5,588 bases of DNA from Spartobacteria bacterium (GTDB lineage Bacteria > Verrucomicrobiota > Verrucomicrobiia > Chthoniobacterales > Terrimicrobiaceae): contig CANKXQ010000098.1 of NCBI GenBank assembly GCA_947487745.1, positions 1 through 5,588 on the forward strand. Reading direction: 5' to 3'. A model generated the notes under the pieces. That model ran no database searches and was not told the DNA's origin. It saw only the letters and a list, made by a program, of their open reading frames with translations. Numbering within the stretch: the first letter of the stretch is position 1; every line of letters begins with the position of its first letter. A program made the position numbers and the translations under genes. Positions 1 through 5,588 of the stretch are shown here, piece after piece.

Positions 1-1900
1 CCTTGAGCAGTGCCAGTGCCCCTTCAAAATCGCGGCGGAAGTAATGCTCCAGAGCCTGCGAGTAGGTTTCAGCGATCTGGATTAGTTCCTTCGGAATCTC
101 CTTCTTCATGCCAAGCAGTTCGTAGATTTCGAGCGGTTCTGTGCGTCCGACTACGGCCACACGATCCAGCTTTCGCCACGCAAAATCAGAGCACCCAGCG
201 GCGTCCATGGTGTCCGAGCTCGCAATGATGCGCGTGCCATAGATTTTATTGAGCCCCTCCAAACGACTGCAGAGGTTCACGCCATCGCCGATCGCCGTGT
301 AGCTGAAGCGTTGTGCCGTTCCGACATTGCCAACCAATGCCTCGCTTGTGTGCAGACCGATTCTCACTTTGAGGCTCCAGCCTTGGTTCGCACGCTGCAG
401 AAGTTGTTTCTGGGCTTCAATAGCAGTCCGACAGGCCGCCCGCGCATGCAAGGTGAGGGGAGCAGGGGCATTGAAAAGAGCCATCAAGCCGTCGCCGAGA
501 AATTTATCGATGACTCCACCCTCCTTGTGGATGGCTTCACCAAACACCTCAAAGTAGCCAGTGAGTGTATCCACCGCCTTCTCCGGGGTAACTTTTTCGG
601 CATAGCCGGTAAAACCCTCGATATCGCAAAAAAGCACCGTGATGAGGCGTTTCTCGCCGCCAAGCGAGGCAACGCCGCCCGTCTTGACCAAGTCGCGCAC
701 GATGTGGATGGGCACATACTTGGAAAAAGACTTCAGGCTATCGCGCATTCGGGCGATGGATTCCGAAAGCACGCGGATTTCGCGGATGAATGATTTGGGC
801 AGTTGTATGGAATCCATTTCAAAGCGACCGATCCTGGAGACCTCGCTTGTGAGGCTCTGCAGAGGACTGCTGACGCGCTTGGCGACCAGGGTCGCGAGAA
901 TCAGCGTAATGACCAATGCCACTACGGAAAGAATGGCGCTGCTCCGCAAAGATTTCTCAACCGATCCAAAAGTTTTATGACGGTTGAAAACCACTGTGCT
1001 CAAGCATTTCACGCCCCCTGCGACCTGAGTCAGGCGGAGACCGATGATGAGACTTTGCCCATCCAATGAGAACTCCTCGACGATGCGTCCACTGCCATTG
1101 AAAAGATCATCTTTCTTTTGGTCGTCAGCCAGAAGAGACATCACTTTTGAAACGAGGGATTGGGCGTGTTTGGTTTTCTGTGGTGCCAGTAGTTGGCCAT
1201 CCTCAAGGAAGACAATAGCCTCACATGTCGAGTTCTGCTGAAGTTCCGTGAGGTATTTTGTGATTTCCTCCAAGCTGAAATCTATCACCAAAACTCCGAT
1301 CAATCTCTGTTCCTTATCTCTGTAGGCGAGGGAGCAGCTTATTCCCCGGCCACCTCCCACGAAATCATACGGCTTCGTCCACGTTAGGCCGCTTTTAGTC
1401 TGTGCTGCTTGAAACCAAGGCCTCGTGCGTGCGTCGAAGCCTTCAAATGTCTTTTCGAGATGCTCATTTTCCAGCGAACCATGGGGGTTGATATCCCAAG
1501 ACTCGGCTTTGCCATCCTGAATATTTGAGACTCGGATCGAAATTTTGCCATCTTTGCTCTGCGCGCCGGCGAAGCTCCCATCGGCGAATCCAAAGTTGAT
1601 CCATGTGATTCCCTTTTCAAACGCGAGGAGCGTTGCTAATTCCGTCGCCATTTCCTTGGGGTCGTTGAGAGGGATATCTCCAGAACGGAATCTATCAGTC
1701 AGTGAAAAGAGGATTCGCTCGCAGGGTTCAAACAGGCTCTCAATCTGCTCGGCAACCGAATCCAGGGATGCGTTGATCTGGCCCAGAGCCAATTCCTGAA
1801 CAGCGGAATTTGTTGCATTGAATATCACCCATGTCACCACTGCGGACTTTGCAACGATCAGTGTGATAATGATGGCAACAAGAACTGAGCGGAAGGACAT
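1..1900 (-). CDS. Membrane-bound class III adenylate cyclase with periplasmic dCache sensor and HAMP (3' end beyond window)
   Basis: This protein would convert ATP to cAMP at the inner membrane in response to a periplasmic signal. The reading frame is open from ATG at 1900 to the window edge (633 codons seen, no stop). Order: a hydrophobic N-terminal segment (about residues 6-28); a periplasmic region with a dCache-type core (DARTRPWF at 156-163, then SGLTW and PYDF); a second membrane segment (about 321-340); a HAMP-like linker beginning at SSP 344-346; and the cyclase domain (about 415-600). The catalytic set is complete: metal-binding D426 (FCDIEGFT) and D470 (LGDGLM), purine-selecting K466 and T535, and transition-state N542 and R546 (GDGVNLCSRLE). 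The Lys/Thr pair fits class IIIb cyclases that use ATP. A short helical tail follows the domain, so little is probably missing. The start lies 4 bases after the upstream stop with no good Shine-Dalgarno sequence, which suggests translational coupling. The family call is secure; the ligand is unknown. Confidence 0.95.
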   Translation of the reverse strand, partial: MSFRSVLVAIIITLIVAKSAVVTWVIFNATNSAVQELALGQINASLDSVAEQIESLFEPCERILFSLTDRFRSGDIPLNDPKEMATELATLLAFEKGITWINFGFADGSFAGAQSKDGKISIRVSNIQDGKAESWDINPHGSLENEHLEKTFEGFDARTRPWFQAAQTKSGLTWTKPYDFVGGGRGISCSLAYRDKEQRLIGVLVIDFSLEEITKYLTELQQNSTCEAIVFLEDGQLLAPQKTKHAQSLVSKVMSLLADDQKKDDLFNGSGRIVEEFSLDGQSLIIGLRLTQVAGGVKCLSTVVFNRHKTFGSVEKSLRSSAILSVVALVITLILATLVAKRVSSPLQSLTSEVSRIGRFEMDSIQLPKSFIREIRVLSESIARMRDSLKSFSKYVPIHIVRDLVKTGGVASLGGEKRLITVLFCDIEGFTGYAEKVTPEKAVDTLTGYFEVFGEAIHKEGGVIDKFLGDGLMALFNAPAPLTLHARAACRTAIEAQKQLLQRANQGWSLKVRIGLHTSEALVGNVGTAQRFSYTAIGDGVNLCSRLEGLNKIYGTRIIASSDTMDAAGCSDFAWRKLDRVAVVGRTEPLEIYELLGMKKEIPKELIQIAETYSQALEHYFRRDFEGALALLK

Positions 1901-1904
1901 GAAA

Positions 1905-3083
1905 TTAATTGTTCGTCGGAGGCTCGGAGGCGTCTTCGCCAGGCAGAATAGGATCAATCGCCTGAAAATCCACAGCGGGTGGCGCGTCTTTCAATCTCAC
2001 TTCGGCAGGATTGCCTGCCGGCGTCGGATCTGGAATTGGCGAAAAGGCTGGGGGAGTGAAACGCAGATGAAGCGAAGTGTTTCTTAAAAAAACCTCCCGA
2101 CCTGTCTCGCCCTGAGATCGCTTTAGGTCGATGGTCACGGTGTTCTCACCTTGCTCGAAGTGTCGCGCCGGAACGAAGAGCGAACCCTTGCGCCAACCAG
2201 CAAGAAGCAGGCGGCCATTCCAATCCGTAACCAACGAGGGATCATCCAGCGCAAATGAAGGAAAAGAAATTTGCCCCATCGGCGTGGCATTGACCGAGAC
2301 CTGGAGTGTTGCCTCTGGATCAAGGCCCAAGGCTTCCAGATGAATCACAGCGCCCTCGACCTGCCCCTCCACCGGCGCGACAAATTCAATCACATCCTTG
2401 AGCGGTTCAACGGCTGCGGACAATTCGGCTTCGACAATCGTTCCGACCCTCACATCACCTGCGAGTGGCACAGGACGCGCCCCGCTCACCTCGCGGTCGT
2501 CATAGACCTGAAAAGAGTCATCAACCAGTGTCGCAGTGCGCCTGCCGCCCAATACAGCCGTTTCGTCAAGTCGAGCCGGTCTCACCGCAAGGCTCAACAG
2601 GGAGTCGAATTTTCCCGCATGCGAAACCACAAGAATGCCGCCATCCTTCGTGAGCGACTGCGGAAGCAGAACCGTGCGCGAGTTGAGGCCCATGGGATTC
2701 CCAATCTCGCCGAGCCCATTGGAAATAGTGGAATCCTCTTCCTGGTGCCTCCAACCGAGCGAAGGGCCGCCATCACCGGTGTCTTCGAAGACGACTGTCA
2801 CGGCATACATCTCCACGGTGGACTCCTTCCACAGCGGTGAAATAGGAATTTCAACACGCCCGGAATCTGGCTTGATAGACGCCGGTCCATCCATCCAAGC
2901 GGGTAGGGGACTCATTTGGACGCCTGGTTTCAACGCGAGAAGGAAAGGATCAAATGTTCCACCGGCAGGAATCGAAAGCTCAACCGCGTGCGCGGGAGAG
3001 GACACAAAAAGTAAACACACAAAAGCCACCACACCAAACGAGCAGAATCGTTTTGATAATTTGGGATGGTTCATTTCTGTCAT
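1905..3083 (-). CDS. Exported protein of unknown family, co-transcribed with the adenylate cyclase
   Basis: I do not recognise this family. The start chosen, ATG at 3083, gives 392 residues; ATG at 3074 (389 residues) is equally possible. The frame stays open upstream to an ATG at 3179, but that would run into the divergent gene and put 32 atypical residues before the signal peptide. The N-terminus is a classical signal peptide: basic KLSKR, then a hydrophobic core (FGVVAFVCLLF), then a signal peptidase I site after SPAHA. There is no lipobox cysteine. The mature part is rich in beta-prone, Gly/Pro/Asp-containing stretches. The segment near FEQGENTVTIDLKR resembles strands of jelly-roll or carbohydrate-binding-like sandwiches, and a proline-rich acidic tail ends the protein (DASEPPTNN). 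No catalytic motif or C-terminal anchor is seen. It is probably periplasmic or secreted. The 4-base gap to the cyclase suggests a joint role, perhaps as a binding partner of the Cache domain, which is inference only. Confidence 0.85.
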   Translation of the reverse strand: MTEMNHPKLSKRFCSFGVVAFVCLLFVSSPAHAVELSIPAGGTFDPFLLALKPGVQMSPLPAWMDGPASIKPDSGRVEIPISPLWKESTVEMYAVTVVFEDTGDGGPSLGWRHQEEDSTISNGLGEIGNPMGLNSRTVLLPQSLTKDGGILVVSHAGKFDSLLSLAVRPARLDETAVLGGRRTATLVDDSFQVYDDREVSGARPVPLAGDVRVGTIVEAELSAAVEPLKDVIEFVAPVEGQVEGAVIHLEALGLDPEATLQVSVNATPMGQISFPSFALDDPSLVTDWNGRLLLAGWRKGSLFVPARHFEQGENTVTIDLKRSQGETGREVFLRNTSLHLRFTPPAFSPIPDPTPAGNPAEVRLKDAPPAVDFQAIDPILPGEDASEPPTNN

Positions 3084-3146
3084 TATGGAAACTCGCTTTG
3101 CGTTTGCCCTAAGGTGTCGCGAGCATAATCTGATTCCTCTCTGTTC
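3084..3146. promoter_or_regulatory. Divergent promoter region between the exported-protein/cyclase unit and the LOG gene
   Basis: This 63-base spacer is the only room for promoters of both divergent genes, so they probably overlap. Rightward, CATAAT at 3124-3129 matches five of six bases of a -10 box. The possible -35 boxes (TTGCGT at 3098-3103, TTGCCC at 3104-3109) give poor spacers of 20 or 14 bases, and the leader would be about ten bases. Leftward, TATGCT in the complement of the same AT-rich patch is a weaker -10. Neither ATG has a convincing Shine-Dalgarno sequence. The region's role follows from gene arrangement; the individual boxes are tentative. Confidence 0.4.
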
Positions 3147-4181
3147 ATGAAAGCAAAAGAAACCGATCCCCGCATCCACTCACTCACAGCTGAAGTCGCA
3201 GAAGGCAAAGCCACCCGATACATCGAGCAAATGATCGACACCGCGCTGGGGTTCGGCAGGGATCACGCCACCATCGCCGAACTCAAGCTCATGAGCCGCG
3301 CCCTGCGCGAAATGCGCACCGCCGCCCGTGTCTTCGCCCGTTACAGCCGCATCCGCAAGGTAGCCGTCTTCGGTAGCGCCCGCACGAAACCCACCCAGCC
3401 CGAGTATGCTCATGCCCTCGCCTTCGGGAAAAAAATCGTCGAAGCCGGCTACATGCTCATCACAGGCGGCGGCGATGGCATCATGGGTGCCGCTCAAGCC
3501 GGAGCCGGGGCCGAGAAGAGTTTCGGACTCAATATCCGGCTCCCATTCGAACAAGCCGCCAACCCGACCATTCACGGCGACCCGAAGCTCATCGACTTCA
3601 ATTATTTTTTCACCCGCAAGCTGAACTTTGCCAAGGAGACCAGCGCCTTCGCCCTTTTTCCAGGCGGATTTGGAACGCATGACGAGGGCTTCGAAATCCT
3701 TACCCTCATGCAAACCGGAAAAATGCCCATCGTCCCAATCGTGATGGTCGACCGCCCGAACGGCCACTACTGGGAGACCTGGCGCCGATTCATCACAAAC
3801 GACCTCCTCGCCAATGGCCTTGTCTCCGAGACCGACTTCCACCTCATCCACTTCACTTACGATGTGGACGACGCCGTGAAGCACATCTCGGACTTCTACC
3901 GGAATTTCCACTCCTACCGCTGGGTGCGCGAAAAAATGGTCATCCGCATCAACCACGCCCTCACCGGCGAAGCCATCGCCGACCTCAACACCCGCTTCGA
4001 TGGAATCCTCGCCTCCGGTAGCATCGATCAAACATCCGCCCTCGAAGAAGAAGCTGACGACCACCACCTCCACCATATGCCCCGCATCGTCCTCGTGCCC
4101 AAGAAACGCGACTTCGGAAAAATCCGTTTGCTGCTGGATGCCATCAATCAGGCGCCAGTCGTTCCAGCGCAGTCGCAATAG
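3147..4181 (+). CDS. LOG-family Rossmann-fold nucleotide phosphoribohydrolase (long form)
   Basis: LOG-family enzymes cleave the N-glycosidic bond of nucleoside 5'-monophosphates, releasing the base and ribose 5-phosphate. Plant and some bacterial members activate cytokinins, while many bacterial long forms act in nucleotide turnover. In this 344-residue cytoplasmic protein the Rossmann core starts at VAVFGSAR (72-79) and continues through the glycine-rich TGGGDGIMGAA (106-116). The paired active-site motifs are R157-K158 (FFTRKLNF) and PGGFGTHDE (172-180), with E180 the expected catalytic acid. A helical N-terminal extension of about 70 residues and a long C-terminal part (about 250-344) exceed the roughly 190-residue short LOG proteins. 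The C-terminal part holds an unusual acidic/histidine run, EEEADDHHLHH (300-310). The gene stands alone, with no functionally related neighbour. The ATG at 3147 is chosen because the family-like helical N-terminus begins there, although no Shine-Dalgarno sequence precedes it. The family is certain; the physiological substrate is not. Confidence 0.93.
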   Translation: MKAKETDPRIHSLTAEVAEGKATRYIEQMIDTALGFGRDHATIAELKLMSRALREMRTAARVFARYSRIRKVAVFGSARTKPTQPEYAHALAFGKKIVEAGYMLITGGGDGIMGAAQAGAGAEKSFGLNIRLPFEQAANPTIHGDPKLIDFNYFFTRKLNFAKETSAFALFPGGFGTHDEGFEILTLMQTGKMPIVPIVMVDRPNGHYWETWRRFITNDLLANGLVSETDFHLIHFTYDVDDAVKHISDFYRNFHSYRWVREKMVIRINHALTGEAIADLNTRFDGILASGSIDQTSALEEEADDHHLHHMPRIVLVPKKRDFGKIRLLLDAINQAPVVPAQSQ

Positions 4182-4191
4182 CTGCACAGGA

Positions 4192-4260
4192 TCACAGTAT
4201 TTTGTAGTGCACCTTCAGATCGTCCGCTGCGTGCATCCGCTTGAAGAGGCGTTCCTCCGA
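4192..4260 (-). pseudogene. Possible relic of a gene 3' end (third reading frame)
   Basis: On the minus strand a short frame reads ...EERLFKRMHAADDLKVHYKIL followed by TGA (4194-4192). Its composition is convincingly protein-like, but a TGA at 4263-4261 closes the frame just upstream. It is in neither of the two frames that carry the phosphatase remnant. It could be the original C-terminus of that decayed gene after another frameshift, the tail of a lost gene, or chance. I do not recognise the sequence. It lies 10 bases from the convergent LOG stop. Confidence 0.25.
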
Positions 4261-4744
4261 TCATTTTTGACCGGAGTTTGCCTCGTTCGATCCCGCTCAT
4301 CTTGCCACTCTGTCTGCGGTCTATTTGAAAGGCGTCCGTTGGTGCTGTCGGAGGGGAGAGCTTTTAAATGGCGGACGGCGGCGCCGGTTCGATCGACGCT
4401 GGCGCTGCAATGAATGAGCACCGGTTTGGGGAGTTCGTTGAAAAATTCCTCCACCGCCTTCAGCTCACTGCCCGAGAGCGGCGGCCTCTGATGATCCACC
4501 GCAGGCGCATGCCCGACTTCGAAACCTGCATCACGGTGTAAGCCTGCAGCAATCCGGCTGGCAGACCCCCATACAGCTTCAAATGTTGGTCATTTAAAAC
4601 ACAGATGATCGATTTCGCTGCGATGGATTTGACCTCTGCGATCCAGTGGAAAATCAGTTCAGGCGACACTGGGACATTTGCGCCGTAGTCGTAACCAGGT
4701 CGCAATGTTGCAAAAAGCAGATCGGCTATTTCTATTCGAATCAT
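4215..4744 (-). pseudogene. Frameshifted dual-specificity / tyrosine phosphatase-like gene
   Basis: Two overlapping minus-strand frames together make one phosphatase-like protein. The first, from ATG 4744, carries the N-terminal half (RPGYDYGANVPVS..., then CVLNDQHLKLYGGLPAGLLQAY). The second carries GFEVGHAPAVDHQRPPLSG, then LPKPVLIHCSASVDRTGAAV, the HCx5R phosphate-binding loop of cysteine phosphatases (4412-4389) with nucleophile Cys and Arg present. They join cleanly if one base is restored (or two removed) at about 4536-4537, giving AYTRDAGFEV. The loop reads HCSASVDR where the family normally has HCSAGVDR. The Gly position is AGC, one transition from GGC, and loss of this Gly should damage the loop. 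Residues after about AAVRHLKALP look non-coding, so the C-terminus is probably lost as well. The gene starts 13 bases after the antitoxin stop and may once have shared its transcript. A sequencing error could explain the frameshift but not the other damage. Confidence 0.75.
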
Positions 4745-4757
4745 TATTTTCGCCGCT

Positions 4758-4988
4758 TCAGCTGAACTTCTCGGCGAGGCTCATTTTAATAAGGCTTTGA
4801 TAGCGGGCATCCTTTCGATTGGCCTCCTGCTTGATGCGCCCCAGCAACGAGACCGGCATCCGCAGCGAAATCGTCTCTTTGGAAAATTTCAAGTTCGGCA
4901 TCGAAACCCGAACCGCGTTGAACAAATCCAAATGGTCGGTGCTTGTTTCTTCTTCACGCGCTGCTTTTTTATCTTTGATCGAGCGCAT
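4758..4988 (-). CDS. Ribbon-helix-helix antitoxin, BrnA/CopG type
   Basis: This 76-residue intact protein has a charged N-terminal half (KDKKAAREEETS), likely the flexible toxin-neutralising part. Its C-terminal ribbon-helix-helix DNA-binding domain covers about residues 37-76: KETISLRMPVSLLGRIKQEA, then RYQSLIKMSLAEKF. The ISLRMP strand and the YQSLI second-helix start are typical of CopG/BrnA-type antitoxins, which bind the partner toxin and repress the operon. The partner gene is upstream but present only as a truncated 3' end. The ATG at 4988 lies 20 bases inside the end of that toxin frame, the overlap normally seen in toxin-first BrnT-BrnA operons, and this supports the start. With the native promoter apparently displaced by an insertion sequence, expression would depend on outward reading from the element. 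The fold is firm; the exact subfamily (BrnA or another CopG-like antitoxin) is less so. Confidence 0.8.
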   Translation of the reverse strand: MRSIKDKKAAREEETSTDHLDLFNAVRVSMPNLKFSKETISLRMPVSLLGRIKQEANRKDARYQSLIKMSLAEKFS

Positions 4989-5066
4989 AGCTGGTTGTTT
5001 CTCTTTTGTTCATCGGTGTGGCCGAAATCACACGCAACAAATTTTTCCACGCTTTGTCATAGAGAT
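4969..5066 (-). pseudogene. Truncated 3' remnant of a BrnT-like toxin gene
   Basis: Minus-strand codons ending at TAA 4971-4969 read ...KAWKNLLRVISATPMNKRETTSYALDQR. The RVISAxxMNKREtxxY pattern corresponds to the final strand and helix of BrnT-type ribonuclease toxins (typically RIISARxMxxRERxxY). Only about 32 codons remain of a protein normally near 90 residues, so it cannot be an active toxin. Homology-like sequence stops close to the CAGGG terminus of the neighbouring insertion sequence. Further upstream the frame runs into the element and encodes an unrelated hydrophobic string. The frame overlaps the antitoxin start by 20 bases, as expected for this pair. The assignment rests on a short motif plus context. 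Confidence 0.6.
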
Positions 5067-5085
5067 CAGGGCGTTTGGCTGGAGG
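5067..5085 (+). repeat. Candidate left terminal inverted repeat of the insertion sequence
   Basis: The proposed element tip is CAGGGCGTTTGGCTGGAGG. The assignment rests on the CAGGG start and on toxin homology ending at the same place. The inner edge is a guess because the partner repeat is not in the window. Confidence 0.4.
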
Positions 5086-5157
5086 TTCTGGAATCAGCAA
5101 GAAAACCGCCTGAAAGAAAAAGATAAACAAAAGGCACGGAAAAGCTGTGATAGTCTG

Positions 5158-5588
5158 GTGAAGAAGAAAACATCAGCTACAGAAGCCAATTCTGGAAAAG
5201 AAATCCCGGAGTTGGAAATCAAGGTGGCGCATTCGGCGCACGACTGGCGGAGGGCAAAAGATGCGCTCGGCCGGGAATACGCGTTTTTGGAAGTGCCCGA
5301 TCCCCGCCATCCCAAAAGTCGACGCCACCCGCTCCCGGCGATGCTTTCGCTGATCGCCCTGGTGTCCCAGAGCCAAAGAGAGGCCATCAGGTTGAGGGTG
5401 CGCGACAAGCAAACCAAGCGGCTCAAGATGCCCGGTTATGACGCGCTCAACGACCTTCTGGCTGCCGTTGATCCCGAGGCCTACGCTCAAGCCCTCACGG
5501 CCTGGCTGCAAGCCAACACCGGGTTGTTGCCTCGCAGTTTGGCTCTGGACGGCAAAAGCGTGGGTGATGGCCGATGCGGGATGATCAT
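5158..5588 (+). CDS. ISAs1-family transposase, N-terminal part (runs off the window)
   Basis: DDE-type transposase that would catalyse movement of the element. The visible 143 residues contain the family's N-terminal associated domain, opening with FLEVPDPRHPKSRRHPLPAML (two residues before the box through its first helix, about 43-63). YDALNDLLAAVDPEAYAQAL (94-113) and LALDGKSV (128-135) follow; D131 of DGK is the first acidic catalytic residue. No ATG lies in frame before 5341, inside the domain, so GTG at 5158 (VKKKTSATEA...) is the best start, although the frame is open further upstream. The stretch between the PDPR box and DGK looks shorter than in H-repeat relatives. After SLIAL the usual Gly-rich turn and W-x-x-I helix are missing and the frame goes straight to SQSQREAI, suggesting an internal in-frame deletion. 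Whether the protein is functional cannot be told without the rest. Confidence 0.85.
   Translation, partial: MKKKTSATEANSGKEIPELEIKVAHSAHDWRRAKDALGREYAFLEVPDPRHPKSRRHPLPAMLSLIALVSQSQREAIRLRVRDKQTKRLKMPGYDALNDLLAAVDPEAYAQALTAWLQANTGLLPRSLALDGKSVGDGRCGMI

Larger units (their letters stand above)
5067..5588 (+). mobile_element. Left part of an ISAs1/H-repeat-family insertion sequence (right end beyond window)
   Basis: The element is recognised by its transposase. Its left boundary is placed at 5067, where CAGGGCGTTTGG begins. As I recall, members of this family characteristically end in CAGGG and duplicate 8-10 target bases. The ten bases just outside (5057-5066, TCATAGAGAT) are therefore the candidate target duplication. 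The right end is outside the window, so neither the inverted repeat nor the duplication can be confirmed. The 91 bases between the proposed end and the transposase start show no clear promoter. Confidence 0.65.

Noticed and set aside
311..1241. Several plus-strand frames of 65-160 codons over the first 1.2 kb
   Set aside because: All are opposite the adenylate cyclase, which has a complete set of catalytic motifs.
2271..3150. Plus-strand open frames of 189 and 204 codons
   Set aside because: They lie opposite the exported-protein gene, whose signal peptide and regular composition mark the real frame; the plus-strand products look random.
3084..3179. N-terminal extension of the exported protein up to ATG 3179
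   Set aside because: It would overlap the divergent LOG start and bury the signal peptide behind 32 atypical residues.
3180..4187. Long open frame (335 codons) on the minus strand opposite the LOG gene
   Set aside because: It is the antisense of a clear LOG-family gene; its translation is a low-complexity Val/Glu/Asp/Gly-rich string with no motif.
4797..5126. Plus-strand frame of 109 codons
   Set aside because: It runs opposite the antitoxin and toxin remnant, crosses the IS boundary and has no recognisable motif.
5067..5511. Minus-strand frames of 110 and 112 codons over the IS
   Set aside because: They are shadows of the plus-strand transposase, which carries PDPR and DGK motifs.
1..5588. 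CRISPR array, tRNA, rRNA or phage/defence system
   Set aside because: I saw no spaced direct repeats, no tRNA-like cloverleaf and no defence gene beyond the toxin-antitoxin remnant.

Overview
The window looks like a bacterial chromosome segment of moderate GC, most likely from the Verrucomicrobiota. That placement is an inference from general protein style (a membrane Cache-cyclase, a long LOG-family protein, an ISAs1-type transposase) and from the weak or absent Shine-Dalgarno sequences. No rRNA or other marker gene fixes it. About the first 75 % is ordinary, intact and well packed. The last 25 % is an accessory scrap zone holding a toxin-antitoxin remnant, a decayed phosphatase gene and the left end of an insertion sequence.

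Layout. On the minus strand, positions 3083 to 1 hold a two-gene unit. The upstream gene encodes an exported protein of unknown family (about 390 residues). Only 4 bases after its stop begins a membrane-bound class III adenylate cyclase with a periplasmic dCache-type sensor domain, cut by the window edge just after its catalytic domain. A 63-base spacer separates this unit from a divergent plus-strand gene (3147-4181) encoding a long LOG-family protein with the PGGxGTxxE signature.

Beyond 4181 the minus strand carries, in transcription order from the right: the truncated 3' end of a BrnT-like toxin gene (5066-4969), an intact ribbon-helix-helix antitoxin gene overlapping it by 20 bases (4988-4758), and, 13 bases further on, a dual-specificity-phosphatase-like gene that is frameshifted and has lost the P-loop glycine (4744-4215). 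A short possible coding tail in a third frame lies against the LOG stop. From about 5067 to the window edge runs the left part of an ISAs1/H-repeat-type insertion sequence with a plus-strand transposase. Its CAGGG terminus falls where the toxin homology stops, so the insertion probably decapitated the toxin gene and left the antitoxin orphaned.

How the genes work together. The exported protein and the Cache cyclase are probably co-translated and may form an envelope sensing unit that makes cAMP. This is inferred from spacing and topology only. The LOG protein is a stand-alone nucleotide-metabolism enzyme sharing only the divergent promoter region. No new defence or mobile system is convincingly present. 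The most distinctive points are the secreted-protein/cyclase pairing and the readable order of decay in the toxin-antitoxin/phosphatase/IS zone.
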